Source: an uncultured Peptococcaceae bacterium (lineage in GTDB: Bacteria; Bacillota; Desulfotomaculia; Desulfotomaculales; Desulfocucumaceae). Taken from it: a DNA stretch of 11,775 nt. Location of the stretch: the NCBI GenBank assembly GCA_958417755.1, contig CATZDY010000083.1:1-11775 (forward strand), read 5' to 3'. The notes beneath the pieces are model-generated. The model was not told where the DNA came from. It saw only the letters and a program-made list of their open reading frames with translations, and did no database searches. Below are positions 1 through 6,854 of the stretch, in pieces. Within the stretch, counting starts at the first letter, position 1; each line of letters opens with the position of its first letter. A program made the translations under genes and the position numbers.

Positions 1-205
1 CATGCATCAACACAATCAAGGGATTCTTACGCTCATCTTCCAAAACAATGGTTTTGATAACCCCATGCTCGTCCACTTGTAGCTCCCGGGCGGATACTGC
101 TGTGCCACCCCGCTCTTCATATTCATACAAATGATCCGTGTAAGCCACTTGATGCTGCCGTAAAAACCTGGTGGCTGGGGTTACAGGTATTTTTTCCTTG
201 GCCAT
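1..205 (-). CDS. ybaK: YbaK/EbsC-family Cys-tRNA(Pro) deacylase, 5' part only
   Basis: The first 68 codons are present; the rest lies beyond the left edge. The protein begins MAKEKIPVTPATRFLRQHQV and continues with a YEYEERGG segment and VIKTIVLE around residues 49-56. This is the YbaK arrangement: an N-terminal TPA-R-L helix, the HxYxYE strand, then the conserved K-T-(L/I)-V strand whose lysine (K51 here) lies in the active site. Members of the family are free-standing editing enzymes that hydrolyse Cys-tRNA(Pro) mischarged by prolyl-tRNA synthetase, in the cytosol. The ATG at 205-203 is preceded by AAAGGAGGAGG at normal spacing, which fixes the start. It is 223 bp downstream of the UbiB-like gene, with a large inverted repeat between, so it is probably transcribed separately. 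Family assignment is good; the C-terminal half is unseen. Confidence 0.85.
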   Translation of the reverse strand, partial: MAKEKIPVTPATRFLRQHQVAYTDHLYEYEERGGTAVSARELQVDEHGVIKTIVLEDERKNPLIVLMH

Positions 206-299
206 GCTTGGCCTCCTCCTTTCTGCTTGCCCCCTTTGTACAGGCAATAGAATCTGCAAACCTTAGGAAATTCTTTTCCCCTACTGCCTATACTTCCTA

Positions 300-356
300 T
301 TGATGCCAATTCCCAGGTCAAACATACATCCTGTTTGAACTAAGAATTGGCATCAA
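300..356. repeat. Two-tier inverted repeat (57 bp hairpin)
   Basis: The outer arms TTGATGCCAATTC (300-312) and GAATTGGCATCAA (344-356) are perfect 13-bp complements. After a 5/5 unpaired step, an inner pair TCAAACA (318-324) and TGTTTGA (332-338) closes a 7-nt loop. No T-tract follows on either strand, so it is not a classical intrinsic terminator. It lies about 70 nt after the UbiB-like stop codon and about 95 nt before the YbaK start. It could be an RNA processing or stability structure, a protein-binding site or a small repeated element; the sequence does not decide between these. Confidence 0.7.
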
Positions 357-428
357 TCATGATACACCATACAAGAAAATAACCATTACCTGAATGGCAG
401 CCTCCTTTCTTTTTTCTTGGGAATAGCC

Positions 429-1979
429 CTATTTTTTCACAATCCCGTGAATCAACCAAGCCCCCATAACAGCTGCTGTCAAGAAACCAATGACTCCCAA
501 GGCAGGGATGTCCAATATTTTGGGATGCATATTGGTGGTACAAATCAAGCTGGAACCAATCAATAAAGCAGCATCTATCACTGCCACAGACAACCGGTCA
601 AACATGCGCTTCATTTGCTTTAAGGGCTCTTCGGAACCTGTTAATTCCAAATTCACCTTTGTATGCCCTTTGATGGTCATTTTGAGAATATCGTAAATCT
701 GTGCGGGGATTTCCACGGACTTTCTGGTGGTGCTTAAGAAAGCCTTGCCCGAACGCTGCAATTCCTCTTGCCAATCAAACCCCTTAAAGAGCTCAGCGGA
801 TAAATAATTGGTAATGAGTTGCATCAAGTTAACTCCTGGACAATAGGCTGTGAGCACGCCGCCCAAGGTAATAAGTCCCCGGCCTAACATGCCGATATCC
901 GCAGGCATAGACACATTGTGCTGTTTGGCCAAATCCATGGTTTCCTGGAGCAAAGTGGTCAGTTGAATGCTACCAATACCCATGGCGCCGTATTTGTTTA
1001 ACATTTCATCCAAATCCGAATACAACTGATGATGATTGATTTTCCCCAAAGGCCGTCCAATGGCCAACAGGGCGCTGCTCAAATCATAAATATCGTGTTT
1101 CACCATGGATACCAGGATTTTTCGGAATAAAGCTTGGTTATCCGGGGAAATGACCCCCACCATACCCAAATCAAGCCACACGATTTTTCCCTCTTGAATC
1201 CAGATATTACCCGGATGGGGATCAGCATGAAAGAAACCATCCTCTAAGATTTGCTTGATATAATTTTCCGCCAGCTTTAAACCGATTTCATTGAGATCAT
1301 AGCCCTTTTGGATCAATAAATCTGCTTTGTCAATTTGGATACCATCAATGTACTCCATGACCAATATTTTAGAAGTGACCATACTTTCTTCCACCTTGGG
1401 ACAACTGATATACACAACGTCCTGGTGAAAAGCAGCGAATTTCTTTAAATTATCAGCTTCCAATAAAAAATTCATTTCCCGTTGGGAAGTAATCCAGATT
1501 TCATCCAAAATGGCGTTAAAATCAAGCAGGTTCCCGGTGCCTGCCACAATCTTTAAGATTTTGGCCGCTTTGCGCATCAGAGCGATGTCCTTGGCCATCA
1601 CCTCTTTGATCCCCGGGCGTTGCACCTTAACCACAACCCGTTGGCCGTCTTTTAACGTAGCCTCATGGACCTGGGCAATGGAAGCGGATCCCAAACAAAA
1701 AGGTTGGATGCTTTGAAAAACTTCATGCACCGGCACCCCGTACTCCTGCTCCAACAGGCGCTCCACTTCCTCGAAGGGCACTGGGGTTACCTCTGTCCGC
1801 AATTTGCTCAGTTCATCGCAATATCCCTGGGGCAATACATCGGAGCGCATGGACATAATTTGTCCAATCTTTACATAGGTTGGCCCCAAATCTTCTAAAA
1901 TGGCACGTAGCTTTTCAGGCGAAACGCCATGAATAATATCATGACGCCTCAATACATCCAATATTTCTGTTAAACGCAT
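429..1979 (-). CDS. AarF/ABC1/UbiB-family atypical kinase, membrane-anchored
   Basis: This 516-residue protein has the landmarks of the UbiB atypical kinase fold: KIGQ at 37-40, the small-residue nucleotide loop GSASIAQVH at 97-105, VVKVQRPG with the ion-pair lysine at K118, an EADN segment at 174-177, catalytic-loop HADPHPGN at 251-258, and metal-binding DLG at 270-272. Two hydrophobic stretches near 463-481 and 490-512 would anchor the C-terminus in the membrane. UbiB homologues bind ATP and support ubiquinone synthesis or lipid handling in proteobacteria and mitochondria; the role in Bacillota, which use menaquinone or no quinone, is unsettled. The ATG is the only plausible start, because an in-frame TGA lies three codons upstream. 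The gene starts 21 nt after the phasin-like gene and is probably co-transcribed from the promoter at 2369-2377. Length and motifs are normal for the family. Confidence 0.88.
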   Translation of the reverse strand: MRLTEILDVLRRHDIIHGVSPEKLRAILEDLGPTYVKIGQIMSMRSDVLPQGYCDELSKLRTEVTPVPFEEVERLLEQEYGVPVHEVFQSIQPFCLGSASIAQVHEATLKDGQRVVVKVQRPGIKEVMAKDIALMRKAAKILKIVAGTGNLLDFNAILDEIWITSQREMNFLLEADNLKKFAAFHQDVVYISCPKVEESMVTSKILVMEYIDGIQIDKADLLIQKGYDLNEIGLKLAENYIKQILEDGFFHADPHPGNIWIQEGKIVWLDLGMVGVISPDNQALFRKILVSMVKHDIYDLSSALLAIGRPLGKINHHQLYSDLDEMLNKYGAMGIGSIQLTTLLQETMDLAKQHNVSMPADIGMLGRGLITLGGVLTAYCPGVNLMQLITNYLSAELFKGFDWQEELQRSGKAFLSTTRKSVEIPAQIYDILKMTIKGHTKVNLELTGSEEPLKQMKRMFDRLSVAVIDAALLIGSSLICTTNMHPKILDIPALGVIGFLTAAVMGAWLIHGIVKK

Positions 1980-2000
1980 GCGGGATATTCACCACCAATG

Positions 2001-2333
2001 CTATGCTTCACTATCAGTCCCTTGGGGTCTGGCCTGTTTTTCCATTTCCTCTAATTTTGCTTTCAAAACAGCAATTTCTTCTGGGGTCATGGATTGCACT
2101 TGATCCAGCACACTTTTTCCTTCATCCTTAGGGCATACCCCACACATGGGAGAGGGCTTTGTGACCTCCTTGACCCGATGTTTCAGCTCTTCATTGAGCA
2201 CCTTGCCTTGTTCCATGGTCAATGTTCCTTTTTTTACCAAGGCATCCACAGCTGCTTTCGCATGTTCCACTGTAAAGGTAGCAGCCCCGATACCAGCCAA
2301 AAGAACCTTTTTCATTTCCTTGTTCAAAGACAT
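2001..2333 (-). CDS. Small phasin-like protein
   Basis: This is a 110-residue soluble protein. The N-terminal half (about 5-58) has a short hydrophobic segment, KVLLAGIGAATF, followed by an amphipathic helix, the pattern of small Bacillota proteins annotated as phasin family. A linker, PSPMCGVCPKDEG at 60-72, carries a CxxC pair (C64, C67). The C-terminal helix (83-100, TPEEIAVLKAKLEEMEKQ) has coiled-coil character. Phasins coat polyhydroxyalkanoate granules, but these small homologues are common where no PHA synthase is known, so granule binding should not be assumed. The start at 2333 is chosen because AAGGGGG (2342-2348) lies 8 nt upstream; the alternative in-frame ATG at 2360 has no such site and falls very near the predicted transcription start. 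It is the first gene of a probable two-gene operon with the UbiB-like kinase. Confidence 0.78.
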   Translation of the reverse strand: MSLNKEMKKVLLAGIGAATFTVEHAKAAVDALVKKGTLTMEQGKVLNEELKHRVKEVTKPSPMCGVCPKDEGKSVLDQVQSMTPEEIAVLKAKLEEMEKQARPQGTDSEA

Positions 2334-2341
2334 GTTGAGAT

Positions 2342-2348
2342 CCCCCTT
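2342..2348 (-). promoter_or_regulatory. Ribosome-binding site that sets the phasin-like start
   Basis: AAGGGGG on the minus strand lies 8 nt before the ATG at 2333-2331. It lies inside the 9-codon extension that would begin at 2360, so the shorter protein is favoured. Confidence 0.7.
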
Positions 2349-2368
2349 CCTCTCTATCATTCCCCTTT

Positions 2369-2377
2369 ATTATAACA
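2369..2377 (-). promoter_or_regulatory. Extended -10 promoter for the phasin-like/UbiB-like operon
   Basis: The minus strand reads TGTTATAAT: a perfect TATAAT (2374-2369) with the upstream TG of an extended -10 element. The -35 position is weak (CTTAAA-like), as expected for this promoter class. The predicted start of transcription near 2362 leaves a leader of about 30 nt containing the ribosome-binding site. Confidence 0.6.
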
Positions 2378-2481
2378 GTAAAAGGACAATTTAAGCGAGC
2401 TATCTTCCCGAAATTCATACCAAAAGAAAACATTCCCTCCGGTGTGTTCAAATTGAATCCTGCTTTTTAAAAGGCGTACCA

Positions 2482-3930
2482 TTAGGAGTATTGTCCCACA
2501 TGCATCTCAAATTGATTTTTGCCATTTTGTTTGGCTTTGTATAAAGCTTGGTCAGCCCGATTTACCATTGCTTCAAAGGAATCATTTTGTTCTTCTGAAA
2601 AAGCAATGCCAATGCTCATTTGTACCTTGTTTTCCCTACGGACTTTTTCCAACAAACGGTTGGCAATATTTGCGGCCACAGTCTTATTGGGAAGATTCCA
2701 AAGCCAAATACAGAACTCATCCCCTCCATAACGACAGACAAAATCTTCCTCCCGCATTTGACTTTTCAACAAACAGGCAACATAACGCAGGACTTCATCC
2801 CCTGCCAGGTGGCCCAGGGTATCATTGATCTTCTTAAAATCATCGATATCAATAAATAGACAACAATTATGGCGCAAAGGAGTATTTTTTTTGATTTCTT
2901 CCTGAATCAGCTCCTCCACCCTTTTCCGATTCAAAACCCCGGTAAGGGGGTCTTTTTGCAGCTCTTCCAACAACCTTTTTCTAGTAGCCGCAACCCGGGA
3001 AAAAAGGAGCAAAACCACGACTAAAATGATGCTGGCAACAATGAAAAGCAATATAACGTTGGTATTGATTTGCTGGCTTATGCCTTCAAAACTTTTGGCA
3101 TCCACCACTGTAACAATATGCCAATCCCGGATTCCCATGGGAGCATGATAGAGAAAGCGTGGCTTTTCATGATTCGCATAGAACATAATACCGCTTTCTT
3201 CCTTGGCTACAGCATCCTGTAACACCTGCACTGAGCTACCTTTTTTAAAGGTCATGGTAGAAAACATCTGGTAAATGGTCTGGTATTGTTCCATGCCCGA
3301 ATAACTGGCCACCAATTTGCCATCCCTTTGAAACACCATGGTGGCGCCAATCCCCTGGGTTTCCTTGGTATTGATCAAGTCTCCAAAGGCTCTGGTGGTG
3401 TATTCTATACAAACAGCCCCAACCACCCTCTCATTTTTAAAAATAGGGACCCCCAGTACAATGGCGTCCTGGCCATTCAAATCTTTTTCCAAAACAGCGG
3501 AAATGACATTTTCACCCTGCATCAGCCTTTGATAGGCCGCTTTGTCGGAAATATCCTTGCTCTCATGGTGACTATAATAGATTTTTCCCTGGGTATCTGC
3601 CACTCCCATGCGGGCGTCTGTTGTTTCATACTTTGCCAGCACATCCACCCAATTGCTATCTTGGGCATCTATTGCAGAGGGATTGTCACAAAGGCCGGCA
3701 ATCATCTCCAATTGGACAAACATATTTTCAATGGACATACGCAAAGAATCCCGGCTCAATTCCACAATTTTTTGCAGATTTTTTGCTGATCCCTGGGATA
3801 AAATCTGATGGGTCTGGAAAAAAAACAGGATAAACAAGGCCACCAAAGTGCCTAACAAAAGCACAATCAACATGATGCCCAATGAACTTTTCAATTGCAT
3901 TTTTTCAAGGATAGTTGGGTTCTTATCCAT
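2482..3930 (-). CDS. Membrane diguanylate cyclase with extracytoplasmic Cache sensor and GGDEF domain
   Basis: The protein has 482 residues. A transmembrane helix at about 17-38 is followed by a periplasmic-type region (about 40-288) with Cache features (ADTQGKIYYS at 111-120, GVPIFKNERVVGAVCIEY at 160-177), a second helix at 291-311, then a GGDEF domain. The cyclase domain shows DPLTGVLNR at 327-335, metal-binding D361 in FIDIDDFKKIND, and an intact YGGDEF at 401-406. An RxxD inhibitory site (R393, D396) lies just before the active site, so c-di-GMP feedback inhibition is expected. The predicted reaction is two GTP to c-di-GMP at the inner face of the membrane, controlled by an extracellular ligand. 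AAGGA with 7-nt spacing precedes the ATG. It stands alone, with its own putative promoter, between the phosphodiesterase and the phasin-like operon. Confidence 0.92.
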   Translation of the reverse strand: MDKNPTILEKMQLKSSLGIMLIVLLLGTLVALFILFFFQTHQILSQGSAKNLQKIVELSRDSLRMSIENMFVQLEMIAGLCDNPSAIDAQDSNWVDVLAKYETTDARMGVADTQGKIYYSHHESKDISDKAAYQRLMQGENVISAVLEKDLNGQDAIVLGVPIFKNERVVGAVCIEYTTRAFGDLINTKETQGIGATMVFQRDGKLVASYSGMEQYQTIYQMFSTMTFKKGSSVQVLQDAVAKEESGIMFYANHEKPRFLYHAPMGIRDWHIVTVVDAKSFEGISQQINTNVILLFIVASIILVVVLLLFSRVAATRKRLLEELQKDPLTGVLNRKRVEELIQEEIKKNTPLRHNCCLFIDIDDFKKINDTLGHLAGDEVLRYVACLLKSQMREEDFVCRYGGDEFCIWLWNLPNKTVAANIANRLLEKVRRENKVQMSIGIAFSEEQNDSFEAMVNRADQALYKAKQNGKNQFEMHVGQYS

Positions 3931-3982
3931 GGTCTTTTCCTTTTTGTCTCAAACTTGCCAGCTCATTGTGGTATAAGTATTT

Positions 3983-4011
3983 ATATTAACCTTACATACA
4001 TTTACGAACAA
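3983..4011 (-). promoter_or_regulatory. Candidate promoter of the Cache-GGDEF gene
   Basis: On the minus strand TTGTTC (4011-4006) and TAATAT (3988-3983) are separated by 17 bp, about 52 bp before the ATG. Both hexamers are only moderate matches to the housekeeping consensus. The upstream DNA (4018-4038) is very AT-rich and contains GATTAAAA twice, 13 bp apart, which could act as an UP-like element. Confidence 0.35.
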
Positions 4012-4070
4012 TGCATTGATTAAAATAATCGATTAAAAATTTGTAAACATGCACCTTTGCCTAAAGCAAG

Positions 4071-6599
4071 TTATTTCTCCTTTGTAATATCCCAAAATAC
4101 ATTTTGGAGGATGATTTTACCTTCTGGCTCCTGCATTGATTCTACAATATTACGAACCCAGCCAATGGTATTGTCATAGCGGCGAATACGGGTCTCAAAC
4201 ACTTCATACGCTCCTGTTTGCACTGCCCGCCTGAGGGCTTGATTGAATCGTTCCTTGTCTTCATTCACAATCACTGTATGGGCAGGCAATTGCATGAGAG
4301 CTGAACAGCTTTCCCGATCCGGATAGCGAAAAATCCGCCAACAAGCATCGTTAAAATCAATGGCTTTGGGGATTTCCCCCCACGCAAATTGCACAATTCC
4401 GCAGGGTACTGCTTGATACAAGGCCTGCAAAAATTGATAATGCCGCAGCAATTCCTTATTTTTGCGCCAGATTTCTATTTCTTGCTCTTTTTGCTCTGTG
4501 ATATCATTGATGGCTAAACAAATCAAAGTTTGGTTGCCCCCGGATTCACTGAGATAACGAATGCCCACATCAAGCCAGAGCATTTTACCATCATGGCGGC
4601 GACGGCGCAACTGTACCTTATCCGCCCCTTTATCCCGGACAGCCCGCCTGCAAGCCTCCAGCAATACCTCCCTATCTTCTGGATGCACTTGGTCAAACAC
4701 ATTGGTGGCTTCATTGTAAAAGGATTGGGGATCATAAGCCATGATATCGTAATAACTGTCATTGACCCGCAATACCTCCAGCCGGTCATCCTCCAATTCG
4801 TAAATGCCAACCCCACCCACAATGCTATTGAACACCCGGCTTATCAGTTGCCTCCCATTGAATAGGGAATCAAAATCCCCCACATCCGCCTCAAGCTGCA
4901 AAGGAACAGCGCCCATGGTTTTCTCTGTACCAATGAGATTTTCAAACTCCCCAATGGGCAGGGGTTTAGAAAAATAATATCCCTGGATAATATCGCAGCC
5001 AATGCTGCGCAAAAAATCCTCTTGCAGCTTGGTTTCTACCCCTTCGGCAATCACCATCAGCTTCAGCCATTTGGCCATGCGCACCACAGAGGTCAAGATA
5101 TTGCCCGCTCGGTTAGAGGTTTCAAAATTTTCCATGAATTTCATGTCGATTTTTAGGATATCCACATTAATATCTTTTAACATATTTAAGGAAGAGTAAC
5201 CACTACCAAAATCATCCATCATCACCGTAAAACCATGATTTTGCAGAGCCTCCATGGTACGCAACAATTGCTCGGGATTATCCGCATAGGCGCTTTCTGT
5301 AATCTCAAAACGTATATACCGGGGTTCAATGCCATACTTATCAATGAGCTCTATGATTTTTTCATACAATTTGGGATCATAGAGACTGCGTCGGGACACA
5401 TTGACTGAAATGGGAAAAAGACTTTTATGCTGTTGCAAACGCTCCCTTTGATAACGACAAACTTGTTCCCAAACATAATAATCCAATTCTGTGATAAAAC
5501 CGTTTTTCTCAAACAAAGGAATGAAAAAATTGGGGCCAATCAGACCTTTTTGGGGATGTTCCCAACGCACCAAGGCCTCAGCACTGACCAATTCCCTCTT
5601 GGAGAGACTATAGACTGGCTGCAGATAAATGACAAACTGGCCTTTTCTTAGGGCTCCATTCATTTCACTGGCAATCTCTTGTTCCTCCATTAGGATTTGA
5701 CGCAAATAATCATCATACACTGCATATTTCTTTAAATAATTGCCCTTAATGGTTTGCAAGGCCAATTTAGCCCGGTCGCACATTTGGGATACAGGCAAAT
5801 TTTTATCATCAATCTCATAAACCCCAAAGTTAATGGTTACATCATATTGGTCATTTAGGAGGGCAAATCTTTGTCTCAGTTGCCCGGCAATCTCTTCAAT
5901 ATTCAAAAACCTTTTGGGAAAACAAGAAGCAAAATGATCCGCTTCCAGGCGTCCGAAAATTCCCACACTGGTCAAGGCCTGGCCTTGCTGGGCAATACCC
6001 CGCAGAATTTTATCCCCCATCTGACTGCCAAACAAATCATTGATCAGCTTAAAACGTTCCACATTCCAGCGGATTAACACATAGTCTTCCTTAGGATTTG
6101 CTTGGAGCATTTCCTCCACTGCTTCATAAAACCGACGCTGGTTATAAACCCCGGTCAAGGGATCATGATTGGCAGCATAGGTCAACTTATCTGCCAACAC
6201 AGCTTCCGCTCTCTGCCTTTCCAGTTCAATTCGTCGCAAAACATTGCGTACTCGGCATTGTAATATGGGCTGGTTGTACGGATTGTCAATAAAATCCTCA
6301 GCCCCCAGCTCCAGTGCTTTCAATTCATAGGCACTTTTCTTAAAATCTGTTGTGATAACCAACACAGGGATATCCAAATGGGATTCCTTGATGCAACGCA
6401 AAATATCCAATCCATCTGGCACAGTCCTACAAAGCTCCAAAAGAACAATGGCTACGCCCGGAGTATGCTCCAGCAGCTCCATGGCTTCAACACCATTTTG
6501 CGCCTCTAGGATAATAAATTGCTCGGCAAAGGTTTGCTTAAGCATATCCCGATGCGCATCCATAGCATTTACCACCAGCATTTTTAATTTTTTCCCCAT
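4071..6599 (-). CDS. Pseudo-REC / degenerate GGDEF / EAL phosphodiesterase with two C-terminal PAS domains
   Basis: This soluble protein has 842 residues. Residues 7-125 form a receiver-like domain that has lost its chemistry: the acidic pair is N11-A12, the phospho-acceptor is E55 (LLELCRTVPDG) and the conserved lysine is N106 (FIDNPY). Residues 140-300 are a GGDEF fold with EADHF at 219-223 and N179 at the first metal ligand, so no cyclase activity is expected. The EAL domain (about 305-555) keeps the expected set: EALVRW (E341), N400, E432, D462-D463, K483, E519 and Q539, so c-di-GMP hydrolysis is likely. Two PAS domains follow at about 585-705 and 720-842. An open frame extends upstream to 6911, but that part resembles no domain and runs over the end of the transporter gene. 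The ATG at 6599 has the strong ribosome-binding site and sits right before the REC fold. Confidence 0.9.
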   Translation of the reverse strand: MGKKLKMLVVNAMDAHRDMLKQTFAEQFIILEAQNGVEAMELLEHTPGVAIVLLELCRTVPDGLDILRCIKESHLDIPVLVITTDFKKSAYELKALELGAEDFIDNPYNQPILQCRVRNVLRRIELERQRAEAVLADKLTYAANHDPLTGVYNQRRFYEAVEEMLQANPKEDYVLIRWNVERFKLINDLFGSQMGDKILRGIAQQGQALTSVGIFGRLEADHFASCFPKRFLNIEEIAGQLRQRFALLNDQYDVTINFGVYEIDDKNLPVSQMCDRAKLALQTIKGNYLKKYAVYDDYLRQILMEEQEIASEMNGALRKGQFVIYLQPVYSLSKRELVSAEALVRWEHPQKGLIGPNFFIPLFEKNGFITELDYYVWEQVCRYQRERLQQHKSLFPISVNVSRRSLYDPKLYEKIIELIDKYGIEPRYIRFEITESAYADNPEQLLRTMEALQNHGFTVMMDDFGSGYSSLNMLKDINVDILKIDMKFMENFETSNRAGNILTSVVRMAKWLKLMVIAEGVETKLQEDFLRSIGCDIIQGYYFSKPLPIGEFENLIGTEKTMGAVPLQLEADVGDFDSLFNGRQLISRVFNSIVGGVGIYELEDDRLEVLRVNDSYYDIMAYDPQSFYNEATNVFDQVHPEDREVLLEACRRAVRDKGADKVQLRRRRHDGKMLWLDVGIRYLSESGGNQTLICLAINDITEQKEQEIEIWRKNKELLRHYQFLQALYQAVPCGIVQFAWGEIPKAIDFNDACWRIFRYPDRESCSALMQLPAHTVIVNEDKERFNQALRRAVQTGAYEVFETRIRRYDNTIGWVRNIVESMQEPEGKIILQNVFWDITKEK

Positions 6600-6835
6600 T
6601 TCCCTCCCCCCTTTGCTCATGTTGTAAGCCCAATCAGCCCAAGACAACACCTTTGGCAGTGGATTTGGAATTGGCAATTCATTGATTGTGCTATATGCTA
6701 CAAAACCGCAAATCCAGAAAGTTTTTCCCCATCCTTTCATAATTGGTTTCACTATATCATAGTTTAACAATTCCAACATCAGCATTGTTTCATCATATAA
6801 GGTTGAAAGAATACACAAACTCAAATGGCAAAGCG
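6600..6835. other. Intergenic region between the transporter and EAL genes
   Basis: About 240 bp with no credible gene. It holds the ribosome-binding site above, an odd palindrome GAATTGGCAATTC (6668-6680, arms of 6 bp around one base) and several AT-rich TATAT segments. I could not settle on a convincing promoter for the EAL gene. The open frame that crosses it has no domain signal. Confidence 0.5.
6602..6614 (-). promoter_or_regulatory. Ribosome-binding site that sets the EAL-protein start
   Basis: AAAGGGGGGAGGG on the minus strand ends 2 nt before the ATG at 6599-6597; its AAAGG part is about 10 nt away. None of the upstream in-frame ATGs (for example 6620) has a comparable site. Confidence 0.65.
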
Positions 6836-6854
6836 CATTATCATCAAGATAATG
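6836..6854 (-). terminator. Weak stem-loop over the transporter stop codon
   Basis: CATTATC (6836-6842) and GATAATG (6848-6854) form a perfect 7-bp stem with a 5-nt loop that includes part of the transporter stop codon. No T-tract follows on the minus strand, so termination is doubtful. Confidence 0.25.

Noticed and set aside
360..400. Tiny peptide MVIFLYGVS after an AAAGGAGG site downstream of the UbiB-like gene
   Set aside because: Nine codons with 14-nt spacing from the site; no support beyond a chance ribosome-binding-like sequence.
3286..3789. 167-codon plus-strand open frame opposite the Cache-GGDEF gene
   Set aside because: It is antisense to a clearly recognised protein, with low-complexity content and no start signal. 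The 136-codon plus frame at 9527-9937 was rejected for the same reason.
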